Positions 1 through 8,185 of a stretch of 28,858 bases of DNA are shown piece after piece. The notes below the pieces were generated by a model, which was given only the letters and a program-made list of their open reading frames with translations, had not been told where the DNA came from and searched no databases. The DNA is from Mucilaginibacter sp. UBA4741 (lineage in GTDB: Bacteria; Bacteroidota; Bacteroidia; Sphingobacteriales; Sphingobacteriaceae): assembly GCA_002403905.1 (NCBI GenBank), contig DHIR01000023.1, positions 1-28,858 of the forward strand, given 5' to 3'. Each line of letters opens with the position of its first letter. Position 1 is the stretch's first letter. The translations under genes were made by a program, and so were the position numbers.

Positions 1-62
1 GAGACGCAATGCATTGCGTCTCCTGTACATGAACCAACAGGAGACGCAAAGTATTGCGTCTC
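1..62. repeat. Two palindromic repeat units in tandem
   Basis: Bases 1-22 are a perfect 22-base palindrome with arms GAGACGCAATG / CATTGCGTCTC. Bases 41-62 repeat it as GAGACGCAA-AGTA-TTGCGTCTC, with 9-base arms and a 4-base loop. The two are separated by 18 unrelated bases. The second unit lies 14 bases beyond the stop codon of the glucuronate isomerase gene, so its transcript could fold there, but no T-run follows. The array may continue beyond the left edge. It looks like a dispersed intergenic palindromic repeat of the REP type; that class is an inference. Confidence 0.8.
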
Positions 63-75
63 TACGGTGATTTTT

Positions 76-1482
76 TTACTCATAAAACCCAAAATACTCT
101 CTGGCGTTATTGTAGCATATATCCTGTACAATTTTACCGGTCCATTCAATATCATTAGGCAACTCGCCGTTCTCAATATCGGTCGCTAGCAGATTACACA
201 ATATCCTGCGGAAATACTCATGTCGCGGGAACGACATAAAGCTGCGCGAATCTGTAAGCATACCCACCAAGCGGCTGAGTAAACCAATGTTTGATAACGA
301 GTTCAACTGATCTATCATCCCTCCTTTTTGATCCATAAACCACCAGCTAGAGCCAAACTGTATTTTACCGGCGACTGATCCATCATTAAAATTACCCGTC
401 ATGGCGGCAAAAAGATCATTGTTTACCGGGTTGCTGTTGTAGATAATTGTTTTGGCTAGTTTGTTATCAGTGTCCAATCTATCCAGGAATCTTGACAAAG
501 CTTTTCCATGACTAAAATCGCCTATAGAATCCCAGCCGGTATCGGGGCCTAAAGTTGCCAGCCCCCGGGTATTGTTATTGCGCAAGGCACCCAAATGATA
601 TTGTTGCACCCAGTTTTTTTCATGATCCCATAAAGCAAACTGGTGCAATAATGCCGATTTAAATTTCAAATTATCTTCAGCAGATATGGCCCGGTTACTT
701 CTTATTTTATTGAAGATGGTTTTAATTTCCCCATTTGTATAATCCACCGAATAGATATGATCTAAGCCGTGATCCGATAACTTACTACCGTTGGCTGCAA
801 AATAATCATGGCGGTCCTTCAGGGCTTTTAAATAACTGTGCAGGTCGTTAATAGTTGTACCTGATACTTCTTCCAGTTTATCAATATAGGCGTTTAACAC
901 CTCAATATTATCGGCATTCATTGCCTTATCCGGCCTGAAAGACGGCAATACTTTTACGCCAAAATCGTCCTGTTTTATTTTTTGATGATGAGCCAGGTTA
1001 TCCAACGGGTCATCTGTTGTACCTACTACCTCGACCTTAAAACGTTTTAACAAACTACGCACACTAAACCCCGGCGATTGCAGTTTCTCAGCGCATTCAT
1101 CATATATTCTTTTTGCGGTGGCAGGTGATAAAATTTCTTTAATACCAAAATAACGCTGCAACTCTAAATGTGTCCAATGGTATAACGGGTTGCGTAAGGT
1201 ATAAGGCACTGTAGCGGCCCATTTTTCAAACTTTTCCCGGTCGCTTTTATTACCGGTGATATAATCCTCGTTAACGCCATTGGCACGCATGGCCCGCCAT
1301 TTATAATGATCACCGTTTAACCAAACGCGTGTTATGTTTGCAAACTGTTTATCTTCGGCTATTTCATCAGGCGGCAGGTGGCAATGGTAATCAATGATAG
1401 GCATCGCCTTAGCATAGTCATGATATAGTTTTTGCGCGGTTTTGCTTTCTAATAAAAAGTCGTCATCAAGGAAATTCTTCAT
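76..1482 (-). CDS. uxaC: Glucuronate (uronate) isomerase
   Basis: This cytoplasmic enzyme interconverts D-glucuronate and D-fructuronate (and galacturonate and tagaturonate), the first step of uronate catabolism. At 468 residues it matches the usual UxaC length of about 470. The N-terminal motif DYHCHL places metal-ligand-like His33 and His35 on strand one of the amidohydrolase-type barrel. Further family-like segments are QQYHLGALRNNN and MLTDSRSFMSFPRHEYFRR, the latter near the C terminus. It is the last gene of a minus-strand run, 72 bases after the GH130 gene. The next pathway enzymes (UxaB/UxuB, UxuA) are absent from the window, so the gene is separated from its usual partners. No Shine-Dalgarno sequence precedes the ATG, as is common in this phylum. 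Confidence 0.95.
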   Translation of the reverse strand: MKNFLDDDFLLESKTAQKLYHDYAKAMPIIDYHCHLPPDEIAEDKQFANITRVWLNGDHYKWRAMRANGVNEDYITGNKSDREKFEKWAATVPYTLRNPLYHWTHLELQRYFGIKEILSPATAKRIYDECAEKLQSPGFSVRSLLKRFKVEVVGTTDDPLDNLAHHQKIKQDDFGVKVLPSFRPDKAMNADNIEVLNAYIDKLEEVSGTTINDLHSYLKALKDRHDYFAANGSKLSDHGLDHIYSVDYTNGEIKTIFNKIRSNRAISAEDNLKFKSALLHQFALWDHEKNWVQQYHLGALRNNNTRGLATLGPDTGWDSIGDFSHGKALSRFLDRLDTDNKLAKTIIYNSNPVNNDLFAAMTGNFNDGSVAGKIQFGSSWWFMDQKGGMIDQLNSLSNIGLLSRLVGMLTDSRSFMSFPRHEYFRRILCNLLATDIENGELPNDIEWTGKIVQDICYNNAREYFGFYE

Positions 1483-1554
1483 TATGCGGTTATAATTTTG
1501 CAGACAGCAATTATACTTTTTATAACCTGCTTTATCAACTATAAAAACACTAAA

Positions 1555-2577
1555 CTATGCCATCGTTTGCGGAGCGGTAAACGACAATAACTCGGCAACA
1601 AGCGCGGATAAACTTACCGATGCGCAAGCAATAATATCATCGCCGGCCCCATAGTAAATATATAGTGTATCATCAAACAAAGCGGTACCTGTAGGGAAGC
1701 AAACATTATCCACATCGCCTGCCAATTCATAATCATGATCAGGGCTAAATAAAGCGTAAGGTAAACGTGCTGTTTCTTTCTGCGGATCGTCTAAATCAAA
1801 CAATGCCGCGCAGGCCGAATATAAATATCCATTACCTACATTATTAACGCCATGATAAATAACCAACCAACCATGCGCTGTTTCAACCGGCGGGCATCCA
1901 CCGCCAACATAATCAATTTCATGCTCGTATTTAGGCATAAGCAGAATATGTTCATCCAGATCTTGCAGGTAATTTTTCCAATATCCAGGTGTAAGTTCGG
2001 TCAATTCATTAACAGCTGCAATTTGTATATCGGGTTTTATACGGTGCAAAAAAGTTAATTTACCGTCTATTCGGCGCGGAAAGAAAACCAGGTCCTTGTC
2101 CATTACTACGGTATCGGCACCATTGTAATCAGCCCGGTACCTTTTTATAAAGTCGTTATTGCTTCTAACAAACTCATCAAATTGGGCATAAGTTATTTTG
2201 GGTACAACAATTCCCTTTTTATCAAAATGCTGCAGATCTGTCGATGTTGCAACCGCGCCAAGCGCATCCTTGCCATCAAAAGCGATGTAGGTTAGGTAAT
2301 AAAGACCATCAATTTTAACTATCCTTGGGTCCTCCATGCCATGTTTTTCGTAATCATACTCGGGCGATAATAGCGGGGCAATTAAACGCGTAGTGATCTT
2401 TAACGGCCCATCCAGTTTACAATAGCCAATGGTTGATATATTGCCCTTGCGCACGGCACGATAAAAAAAATGTACAGTATTACCCTCTTTAATTATAGCA
2501 GGGTTTAAAACTCCTTCGTTTTCAAATTCCAGGTCGGTAGTCCGAAGGATGACACCTTCTTTTTTAACTGTTATCAT
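1555..2577 (-). CDS. GH130 beta-mannoside phosphorylase or mannosidase
   Basis: GH130 enzymes phosphorolyse beta-mannosides to alpha-mannose 1-phosphate, or hydrolyse them in some subfamilies. The 340 residues show the five-bladed propeller pattern of the family: NPAII near residue 26, GMEDPRIV with the probable catalytic Asp83, an FFPRR...LHR stretch around 168-180, GGGCPPVET with YHG near 225-243, and YYGAGD near 310. No signal peptide is present, so it should act in the cytoplasm, which favours a phosphorylase. The Arg/His-rich FFPRR...LHR stretch is where phosphorylases of the family bind phosphate; I could not align it well enough to decide. It begins 6 bases after the stop of the small membrane protein gene and is probably cotranscribed with the HAD and aldolase genes. 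Confidence 0.9.
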   Translation of the reverse strand: MITVKKEGVILRTTDLEFENEGVLNPAIIKEGNTVHFFYRAVRKGNISTIGYCKLDGPLKITTRLIAPLLSPEYDYEKHGMEDPRIVKIDGLYYLTYIAFDGKDALGAVATSTDLQHFDKKGIVVPKITYAQFDEFVRSNNDFIKRYRADYNGADTVVMDKDLVFFPRRIDGKLTFLHRIKPDIQIAAVNELTELTPGYWKNYLQDLDEHILLMPKYEHEIDYVGGGCPPVETAHGWLVIYHGVNNVGNGYLYSACAALFDLDDPQKETARLPYALFSPDHDYELAGDVDNVCFPTGTALFDDTLYIYYGAGDDIIACASVSLSALVAELLSFTAPQTMA

Positions 2578-2583
2578 TAAGAT

Positions 2584-2802
2584 CTATGCAGTTTTTTTAG
2601 AAGTAGCTACCACAACTATACCGCCAATTAATAGTATACCGCCCAGATAAGGCGGCCAGTTAACAGTTTTTTGTCTGTCGGCTGATATCTGTATCGGCCC
2701 TGCATCAATAATTTTTTCTTTTTTGGTATAGGTAAACCCGGTCCAAATGATCATGATGGCACCGAGGATAATAAGAGCAATTCCGATTAGTTTAGTATTC
2801 AT
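2584..2802 (-). CDS. Small two-helix membrane protein
   Basis: This is a 72-residue protein with a hydrophobic helix at about 4-23 and another at about 51-67. Between them is a hydrophilic loop holding the segment FTYTKKEKIIDAGPIQI and then a Pro-Pro-Tyr-Leu-Gly motif just before helix two. Small proteins with a FTYT-(K/T)-(K/R)-E-K-x-x-D-x-GP signature are common in Bacteroidota and Proteobacteria and have no assigned function (DUF3185-like as I remember it; not checked). It sits between the HAD gene (58 bases upstream) and the GH130 gene (6 bases downstream). The tight spacing says cotranscription but not a shared function. Confidence 0.85.
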   Translation of the reverse strand: MNTKLIGIALIILGAIMIIWTGFTYTKKEKIIDAGPIQISADRQKTVNWPPYLGGILLIGGIVVVATSKKTA

Positions 2803-2860
2803 AGCAGTGTGTTTGGTTATACAATGGCTTATTGTAGAAATTGTTTGATACTACTGATAA

Positions 2861-3634
2861 TTAAGAAAACGCATTATCATACTTTCCTTTTTTATCTAAA
2901 CAAGCTATAATACCTGCTACAACGCGCTTGGTTTCGTTAGGGTCTTTTATGCAGACGGAGGCAACGCCGGCTTCTTTAGCAGGATAATCGTTTCCGCCCG
3001 GGAAAATGGCATCGCCAATAAAAATCATTTCTTTCTTTTTGATGTTTAGTATCTCTTTAAGCTTTTTAATACCATAAGCTTTGTCAATACCTGGCTTGGT
3101 AATATCAACCGATGTAGTGCCGCCTAAGTTCACAGAAAACTCGGGGATGGTTTTGCTTAATGCTGCCTGTATCTTTTTCCGCTTGGCAAAGCCGGGGTCC
3201 CACTCTTTTTTTGCATCTAAAGGCGCTTGTTGTCCTAAAGCCGAGTAGGTGATCTGACTGCCCCTATCCTCTATTTGCTCTCCCCAGGTTTTTTCGGGTT
3301 TAAAGCCTTGTTCTTCAACTGCGGTATTTAATGAGGTGATGATCTTCTTTTTTTCATCAGCGGTAAAATCTTCCGAATACAATTTTTTCCAGCCCAATTT
3401 ATATTGGTAAAACTTCGTGCCACAAGTAGGCAGTATAGATAAGTTTTTAAATGATTTTTTATTAGTCAAATGCGACAGCACCTGCTTTTCAAACTGGGGC
3501 CAATCGCCGCCCGATATGATGGCTACTTTGGCAACATCTATCAACGCGTTCAATATCTTTATCATCTCCTTATCAATGGCAGCCTTACTTTCGGCAAGCG
3601 TGCCATCCAGGTCAAAAACAATTAGTTTCTTCAT
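2861..3634 (-). CDS. HAD-IIB phosphatase, eukaryotic-phosphomannomutase-like
   Basis: The 257-residue protein has HAD motif I FDLDGT (Asp8 nucleophile, Asp10 acid/base), SGG near 41-43 and a C-terminal FIGDAIFPGGNDYPAKEAGV-type motif IV with Asp208. The cap region resembles animal and plant phosphomannomutases (PMM1/PMM2): EDRGSQITYSALGQ corresponds to their RNGMLNVSPIGR segment, and GGTTSVDITKPGIDK to GGQTSFDV...GWDK. Of the substrate-phosphate arginines, Arg124 is kept but the second (Arg134 of human PMM2) reads as Gln135. It could be a phosphomannomutase that converts mannose 1-phosphate to mannose 6-phosphate, or a sugar-phosphate phosphatase. It starts 11 bases after the aldolase stop, in an operon with a GH130 enzyme whose expected product is mannose 1-phosphate. 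Confidence 0.85.
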   Translation of the reverse strand: MKKLIVFDLDGTLAESKAAIDKEMIKILNALIDVAKVAIISGGDWPQFEKQVLSHLTNKKSFKNLSILPTCGTKFYQYKLGWKKLYSEDFTADEKKKIITSLNTAVEEQGFKPEKTWGEQIEDRGSQITYSALGQQAPLDAKKEWDPGFAKRKKIQAALSKTIPEFSVNLGGTTSVDITKPGIDKAYGIKKLKEILNIKKKEMIFIGDAIFPGGNDYPAKEAGVASVCIKDPNETKRVVAGIIACLDKKGKYDNAFS

Positions 3635-3645
3635 ATAATTTGGTT

Positions 3646-4668
3646 CTACCAGGTTTCCAGATCAACACTATATTCTCCCCTGCGTGCCAGGTTATCCATA
3701 CTCGCCCTAAAATAGAGCATTTGTTGTGCTTTTTCAACATTTTCATCCCTGCCTTTCCAAATCTCCAACGCCGGTTGCTGTATGGCCCTGGCAAATGAAA
3801 AGGTTAGCGGCCAGGGCAGTTTATCTTCATACTTTACATGCATGGCATGCAAATGGCCCGTAGCTTCCCACGGCTCTTGTCCGCCTGATAAAAAGGCTAC
3901 TCCCGCGACTTCAGGAGGTACTGTTGCTAACAGGCACTCTACAGTAGCGGTTGCTACTTCGTCCGTACTGTTTTGTACGGGGCAATCTGTACCGGCAATT
4001 ACCATATTGGGTTTTAACAATAAACCCTGCAAGTTCACTCCTTGTATTTTTAACTGGTTAAATAGTTCTTTAATGGTTTCTTCAGTTACATGGCGGCAGG
4101 TTTCAATCGTATGATCGCCATCCATTAAAACTTCCGGCTCCACAATGGGTACAATATTTGCTTGCTGGCAAAGCGCCGCGTATTTGGCTAATGTTTGTGT
4201 ATTTGCTTTTATATTTTCATGTGTAGGCGTTCCTTTACCTATAGTAATAACCGCGCGCCATTTAGCAAAACGTGGGCTCAGACTGTAATATTTACTTAAT
4301 CGTTCGGGCAATCCATCCAAACCATTGGTGATTTTCTCGCTGGGCGATCTGGGCATTGCTACCGTCCCCTCATCAACCTTAATACCGGGGATAATACCGG
4401 CCTGCTTTAATACATCAACAAACAAAACGTCATCGTCTGTTTTTTGGTAGATGGTCTCATCAAACAATATGGCACCGCTTATACACTCGCCTAAGTTGGG
4501 TGTGGTAACTATTAACTGACGATATTTTCTTCTATATTCTTCGGTTTGGGGGATGCCGGCTTCGGCAAAACGTTTATTGCAGGTTGGCAGGCTTTCGTCC
4601 ATGGCTAACAGACCCTTATCCCCTTCCATTAATGCCGCCGCGGTTTGTTGTAATTCTTCAATATTCAT
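3646..4668 (-). CDS. Class I fructose-bisphosphate aldolase
   Basis: This cytoplasmic glycolytic enzyme splits fructose 1,6-bisphosphate to dihydroxyacetone phosphate and glyceraldehyde 3-phosphate through a lysine Schiff base. From the internal Met chosen as start (MNIEELQQ) it has 340 residues. The frame stays open 14 codons further upstream to an ATG at 4710, but that extension (with two adjacent Cys and no family likeness) is less credible. Family signatures are LLAMDES near 20, KVDEGTV, IVEPEVLMDGDH, the Schiff-base Lys219 in LLKPNMV, and FLSGGQ. It is the first gene of the minus-strand operon, with the HAD gene 11 bases on, and lies just past the terminator of the preceding dehydrogenase-like gene. 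Confidence 0.93.
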   Translation of the reverse strand: MNIEELQQTAAALMEGDKGLLAMDESLPTCNKRFAEAGIPQTEEYRRKYRQLIVTTPNLGECISGAILFDETIYQKTDDDVLFVDVLKQAGIIPGIKVDEGTVAMPRSPSEKITNGLDGLPERLSKYYSLSPRFAKWRAVITIGKGTPTHENIKANTQTLAKYAALCQQANIVPIVEPEVLMDGDHTIETCRHVTEETIKELFNQLKIQGVNLQGLLLKPNMVIAGTDCPVQNSTDEVATATVECLLATVPPEVAGVAFLSGGQEPWEATGHLHAMHVKYEDKLPWPLTFSFARAIQQPALEIWKGRDENVEKAQQMLYFRASMDNLARRGEYSVDLETW

Positions 4669-4720
4669 AACATAGTAACAACAAGTGATAAGGTTAATTG
4701 TGTTGTACAATCAGCATAAA

Positions 4721-4753
4721 AAAAGGGACTGCCCTACCCGGACAGTCCCTTTT
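4721..4753 (-). terminator. Intrinsic terminator, 11-bp stem
   Basis: AAAAGGGACTG (4721-4731) pairs perfectly with CAGTCCCTTTT (4743-4753) around an 11-base loop, with a run of T on the minus-strand exit side. It lies 23 bases after the stop of the dehydrogenase/cytochrome gene at 4776 and should end that transcript before the aldolase operon. The stem is symmetric, so weaker function in the other direction is possible. Confidence 0.88.
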
Positions 4754-4775
4754 CTATTTTATCAATAAATTATAT

Positions 4776-7034
4776 CTATCTACCTCTCATTGGCCTTATC
4801 AGGTCCAATTCAGGCATAGTATAACCTTTGGTACGGCCTACTGTTGCATCCCTTATTTTTTGCACATCTTCCGGCAATACCACACTTCCTTTGTTGCCAA
4901 AATCACTGCGGATATAGCTTAATACCGATGCTATATAAGCATTATCATTACCGCCTAGCGCAGGCATTACATCAGGATAGGCGGTTCCTCTTATTGGGCC
5001 GCCTAATCCATAAAGCAAAATCCTTATCAGGATATCAGGGTTTTGCGTGTTTACATCACGGTTGCCGGCCAATGCAGGCGCGGTCATGGCCCCTCCGGCG
5101 CCGGTTATTACCCCTTTGGCATCAGTGCCATGACAAGTAAAGCATAGTTGCTTAAATATTACCTGCCCTTGAGCCACAAGTTTAGCGCCTTGCACATTTA
5201 ACAATTTCTGCCTGGCTAACTGCTCGGCCTTTGCACGTATTTTATTCTCGTAAGTTCTTTGCGAAGCAGTAAGCATCGGATCATTAGGATAATTTTTGAT
5301 CAGATCGGCAATTATTGCTGTTGATTTAGCCGAGTTAACAAAACGCATTGATAACAATAACTGGAAACGCACATCGGCGCTTAGGTCGGTGCTCATTTTC
5401 TCCAGCATATCAATAGCGTGGCTATCTTTTTTCATAAAGTCTTCACCAATCCAAACGGTGGTGTTACGCACTTGCCAGTCTGGATCTTTTAAGGCTTTAC
5501 CAAAAGTTTCAGCATCCATAGCGTCCAATCCGTTTAAGGTCCACAATGCATGGATCTTAGCCAATTGACCACCACTGGCAGCCAACGTTTTTAACGCGGG
5601 CACTACTGATTTATCTTGCCTAAGCACTAATAGTTTTTGAGCGTTGTCTCTTGTCCAGCCGTTCATGCTGTTTAAGTGGTCAACCAATTGCGCACTGGTT
5701 TCTTCCAGCATATGCGGGCGGGCGAATGATGTTTTGTAATTATCATTTACCAAACGGTAAATACGGCCGCGGCCCACGTTCATCTGCAATCCTTTTTGCT
5801 GTATTTTTGGACGCAGGTAACTGTCTGCTTTTGTCCACTCGCTTTCCTGTATAATACCGTGATACATATCCACAATATACATACAGCCATCAGGGCCCGT
5901 AATAGTATTCACCGGCCTGAAGTTAATATCGGTTGATGCCAGGAACTCTGATTTATCATAAGCATTTTTTAAAGTAACCTTGCCTTCAACGTCAGATACT
6001 TTTGCCCTACGTATTAGTCTTCCTACCGGCTCGCAAATAAACAAGTCGCCCCGCAATTCAGTGGGCAATTTATCGCCCCTAAAAATTGACTGCCCACAGC
6101 TAGCTGTAAAATGGTTCAATGTACTATCTTTAAGGCGCAGCCTGTTTAAACCACCTTGTACGTCAGGCGTAGTTACAATAGGCCATACCGGGTTGAAAGT
6201 AGCAGGATCGTAACGGTCGGGCGTATTCAACTGCCCGTAATGCAGGTTTTGTTGAAAATCCAGAGCAGGGTCTTCACTTCCTGCTGATGAGAAGAACAAC
6301 CTTCCATAATCGTCGTTACCTAAACCCCATTGCGGCGGTGAGCCTTCCAATAAGCTATCAGCTATTGCTTTATCGCCGCTTACGGTAAAACGCACCTGGT
6401 CGTAAGTTAAATATAAACGGTTATCCAGGTTCCATATCAAACCGCTTTTTTGGTGCTCCAGGTTATTGGTATTGGTGCCATGATTCTCGTAAGCCAGCCA
6501 GTTTTTATCAGCTACACCGTCGCCATTGGTGTCCTGGTAACAATAAACACTGTTTGACCATGTTTGGCTTATTAATAAGCGCCCATGATCAAGCGGTTGT
6601 AATGTTCTTGGTAAGGTAAGGTTATCGGCAAATACGGTCATTTTGTCCATTACACCATCGCCGTTGGTATCTTCCAGTAATTTTATTTTACATGTAGCAT
6701 TACGCTCACCGGTACCATTAACGTCAAGCATGTAGGTATTCAGTTCGGCAACATACATTCTGCCGTCACCATCCCAGGCAATAGCAACCGGCTGGCTCAC
6801 CATGGGCTCGCTTGCAACCAATTGCAGGTGATAACCCGCCGGCACATAAATATGTTTCATTTCCTCGATAGGAGATTTTGGGGTTGGGTCGGGATGCATA
6901 TCAACCAATATACGGCCTGATGCATCGCGTTGTACAGGATATTGGGTAACATATTTTTGTACCGATTTACAAGTGTAAAACAGCACTACCGATGCGCATA
7001 CCACAACTAAAAGCCATTTGTAATTTTTCTTCAT
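4776..7034 (-). CDS. Secreted beta-propeller dehydrogenase-like / HEAT / cytochrome c fusion
   Basis: The 752-residue exported protein starts with a signal peptide (MKKNYKWLLVVVCASVVLFYTC) whose Cys22 may be lipidated, though FYTC is a poor lipobox. Residues of about 60-430 form a six-bladed propeller of the soluble sugar dehydrogenase/membrane-bound-dehydrogenase type, with two calcium-binding-like DTNGDGVxDK loops. Residues of about 450-600 look like HEAT-type helical repeats. The C-terminal about 125 residues are a monohaem cytochrome c with CFTCH (Cys631, Cys634, His635) and a likely Met690 ligand. Such propeller-HEAT-haem proteins are common in Planctomycetota and Bacteroidota and are usually predicted to oxidise sugars or alcohols, but the substrate is unknown. 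The nearby stand-alone cytochrome c is a plausible electron acceptor. Confidence 0.88.
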   Translation of the reverse strand: MKKNYKWLLVVVCASVVLFYTCKSVQKYVTQYPVQRDASGRILVDMHPDPTPKSPIEEMKHIYVPAGYHLQLVASEPMVSQPVAIAWDGDGRMYVAELNTYMLDVNGTGERNATCKIKLLEDTNGDGVMDKMTVFADNLTLPRTLQPLDHGRLLISQTWSNSVYCYQDTNGDGVADKNWLAYENHGTNTNNLEHQKSGLIWNLDNRLYLTYDQVRFTVSGDKAIADSLLEGSPPQWGLGNDDYGRLFFSSAGSEDPALDFQQNLHYGQLNTPDRYDPATFNPVWPIVTTPDVQGGLNRLRLKDSTLNHFTASCGQSIFRGDKLPTELRGDLFICEPVGRLIRRAKVSDVEGKVTLKNAYDKSEFLASTDINFRPVNTITGPDGCMYIVDMYHGIIQESEWTKADSYLRPKIQQKGLQMNVGRGRIYRLVNDNYKTSFARPHMLEETSAQLVDHLNSMNGWTRDNAQKLLVLRQDKSVVPALKTLAASGGQLAKIHALWTLNGLDAMDAETFGKALKDPDWQVRNTTVWIGEDFMKKDSHAIDMLEKMSTDLSADVRFQLLLSMRFVNSAKSTAIIADLIKNYPNDPMLTASQRTYENKIRAKAEQLARQKLLNVQGAKLVAQGQVIFKQLCFTCHGTDAKGVITGAGGAMTAPALAGNRDVNTQNPDILIRILLYGLGGPIRGTAYPDVMPALGGNDNAYIASVLSYIRSDFGNKGSVVLPEDVQKIRDATVGRTKGYTMPELDLIRPMRGR

Positions 7035-7173
7035 GTTTAAAGGGTTATAATTTTATTTATAATATTTTAACATAGCGTATCCTATCGCTCTAAACCATTG
7101 CGGTTTGGCGGATAGTATAGCATTATCTGTATGGCCTAATTTAGGTTAGATTATATTGGTTATAATCTTAAAA

Positions 7174-7215
7174 GCCGGTATAGTAATCTATATAAATATT
7201 GATTGCTATACCGGC
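7174..7215 (-). terminator. Intrinsic terminator, 15-bp stem
   Basis: GCCGGTATAGTAATC (7174-7188) pairs with GATTGCTATACCGGC (7201-7215), with one G-U pair and a 12-base AT loop. On the minus strand it is followed by TTTTAAGATT. It lies 64 bases after the stop of the monohaem cytochrome gene and probably separates it from the downstream dehydrogenase gene. The rest of 7035-7279 is AT-rich and should hold the latter's promoter. Confidence 0.72.
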
Positions 7216-7279
7216 AAGTATGCTATTATTAGAGGTTATAAACACATTGGTTAGATGCCATAACCTGTATAAGCTTATT

Positions 7280-7681
7280 CTATTTAAGAGATAAAATATA
7301 TTCTACCATCTTTTTAACATCAGCGGCTGGAACCGTTGGGTGTGGTGCCATTGGCACTTCGCCCCATACGCCAGTACCACCGGTAATTACCTTTTGCGTT
7401 AGTTTTTCGTAGTTAGCTGCTGTTGCAGGATATTTTTTAGCAACATCTTTATAAGCAGGGCCTACAATTTTAACGTCCAATCTATGGCAGGTAAGGCAAT
7501 CATTTTTTGCAAGTAATTGCTTTCCTTCTTCAAGAGCTACAGCGCTTGGTTTAGCTGATACAGCAGTTTTTTTAACAACCGTGGTTGTTTTTTTAGTGGT
7601 TTTTTTAACAACTTTTTGTGCAAATGAATTTACGGCAAACGTTGCTATAATAAAGGCGGTTAAGATGGTAATCCTCTTCAT
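7280..7681 (-). CDS. Periplasmic monohaem cytochrome c
   Basis: This is a 133-residue small electron carrier. Residues 1-21 are a signal peptide ending SFAQ. Residues 22-48 are a low-complexity Lys/Thr/Val linker (repeated KKTTKKTTT). The class I cytochrome fold follows, with CLTCH (Cys62, Cys65, His66), the conserved GPAYKDVA, and a Met111 axial ligand in EVPMAPHP. The pattern matches the cytochrome c-551/552 group of Bacteroidota. It is encoded just upstream, on the same strand, of the large propeller-haem protein, so it may carry that protein's electrons; a terminator-like hairpin between them suggests separate control. Confidence 0.9.
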   Translation of the reverse strand: MKRITILTAFIIATFAVNSFAQKVVKKTTKKTTTVVKKTAVSAKPSAVALEEGKQLLAKNDCLTCHRLDVKIVGPAYKDVAKKYPATAANYEKLTQKVITGGTGVWGEVPMAPHPTVPAADVKKMVEYILSLK

Positions 7682-8034
7682 GTTGGTATTAGTATGTAAT
7701 TTAAAATTGATTTTTAATTGTTAGTATGACTTATTATCTGGAAAGAGGTTTAACAAGCATCAAATGGTTTGCCTATATCTTTTTAATAACAGCGATGAAC
7801 AAAGTTAATTAATATGGCTACAAAATCAATAGCTATGCAATACTTAAAATACTAAATGCATTTGCAAGGTTTATATCTACTTAATACCGTAATCTATTAA
7901 AGCACCACCAAAGTGTATTTTTGAGCTTTCAATACTGCTTTTTATGCGATAACAGAACTTATCGCCAATGTTTGGAGAGATAAATACTACCATTTTTGTA
8001 GTATAATTGTTACTTAAAAAATAATCAATGCAAC

Positions 8035-8066
8035 AAAAAAGGGATAGCAAAAGCTATCCTTTTTTT
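8035..8066. terminator. Bidirectional intrinsic terminator
   Basis: The GGATAGC (8042-8048) and GCTATCC (8053-8059) stem has a 4-A loop, extended by an A-run on one side and a T-run on the other, so it works as a terminator on either strand. It lies 24 bases past the stop of the 31-residue ORF on the minus strand, which supports that ORF being a transcribed unit. A second small dyad, ATACTAC/GTAGTAT, lies at 7984-8004. Confidence 0.85.
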
Positions 8067-8089
8067 GTAAAACTGGAGAATATATCCAA

Positions 8090-8185
8090 TTAGTTAGCCC
8101 TTCTTGACTCAGCTTTTTTTGCCTGGTAAGCTAAAGGAACAATAATGGCAGCTAATAATGCAACAACTTCTAATACTACTAACAT
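8090..8185 (-). CDS. 31-residue single-helix membrane microprotein
   Basis: The ORF from ATG at 8185 to TAA at 8090 encodes MLVVLEVVALLAAIIVPLAY, followed by a short Lys/Arg-rich tail (QAKKAESRRAN). Residues 1-19 make one hydrophobic helix and the basic tail would face the cytoplasm. It has codon choice like its neighbours, no other gene overlaps it, and a strong terminator follows 24 bases after the stop; these are the reasons to think it real. Its size and shape recall single-helix subunits such as KdpF or CydX, but I do not recognise the sequence and see no partner complex adjacent. The flanking region has no larger ORF. Confidence 0.6.
   Translation of the reverse strand: MLVVLEVVALLAAIIVPLAYQAKKAESRRAN

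Noticed and set aside
4669..4710. N-terminal extension of the aldolase to an ATG at 4710
   Set aside because: The extra 14 residues are unlike the family and the internal Met gives the normal N terminus.
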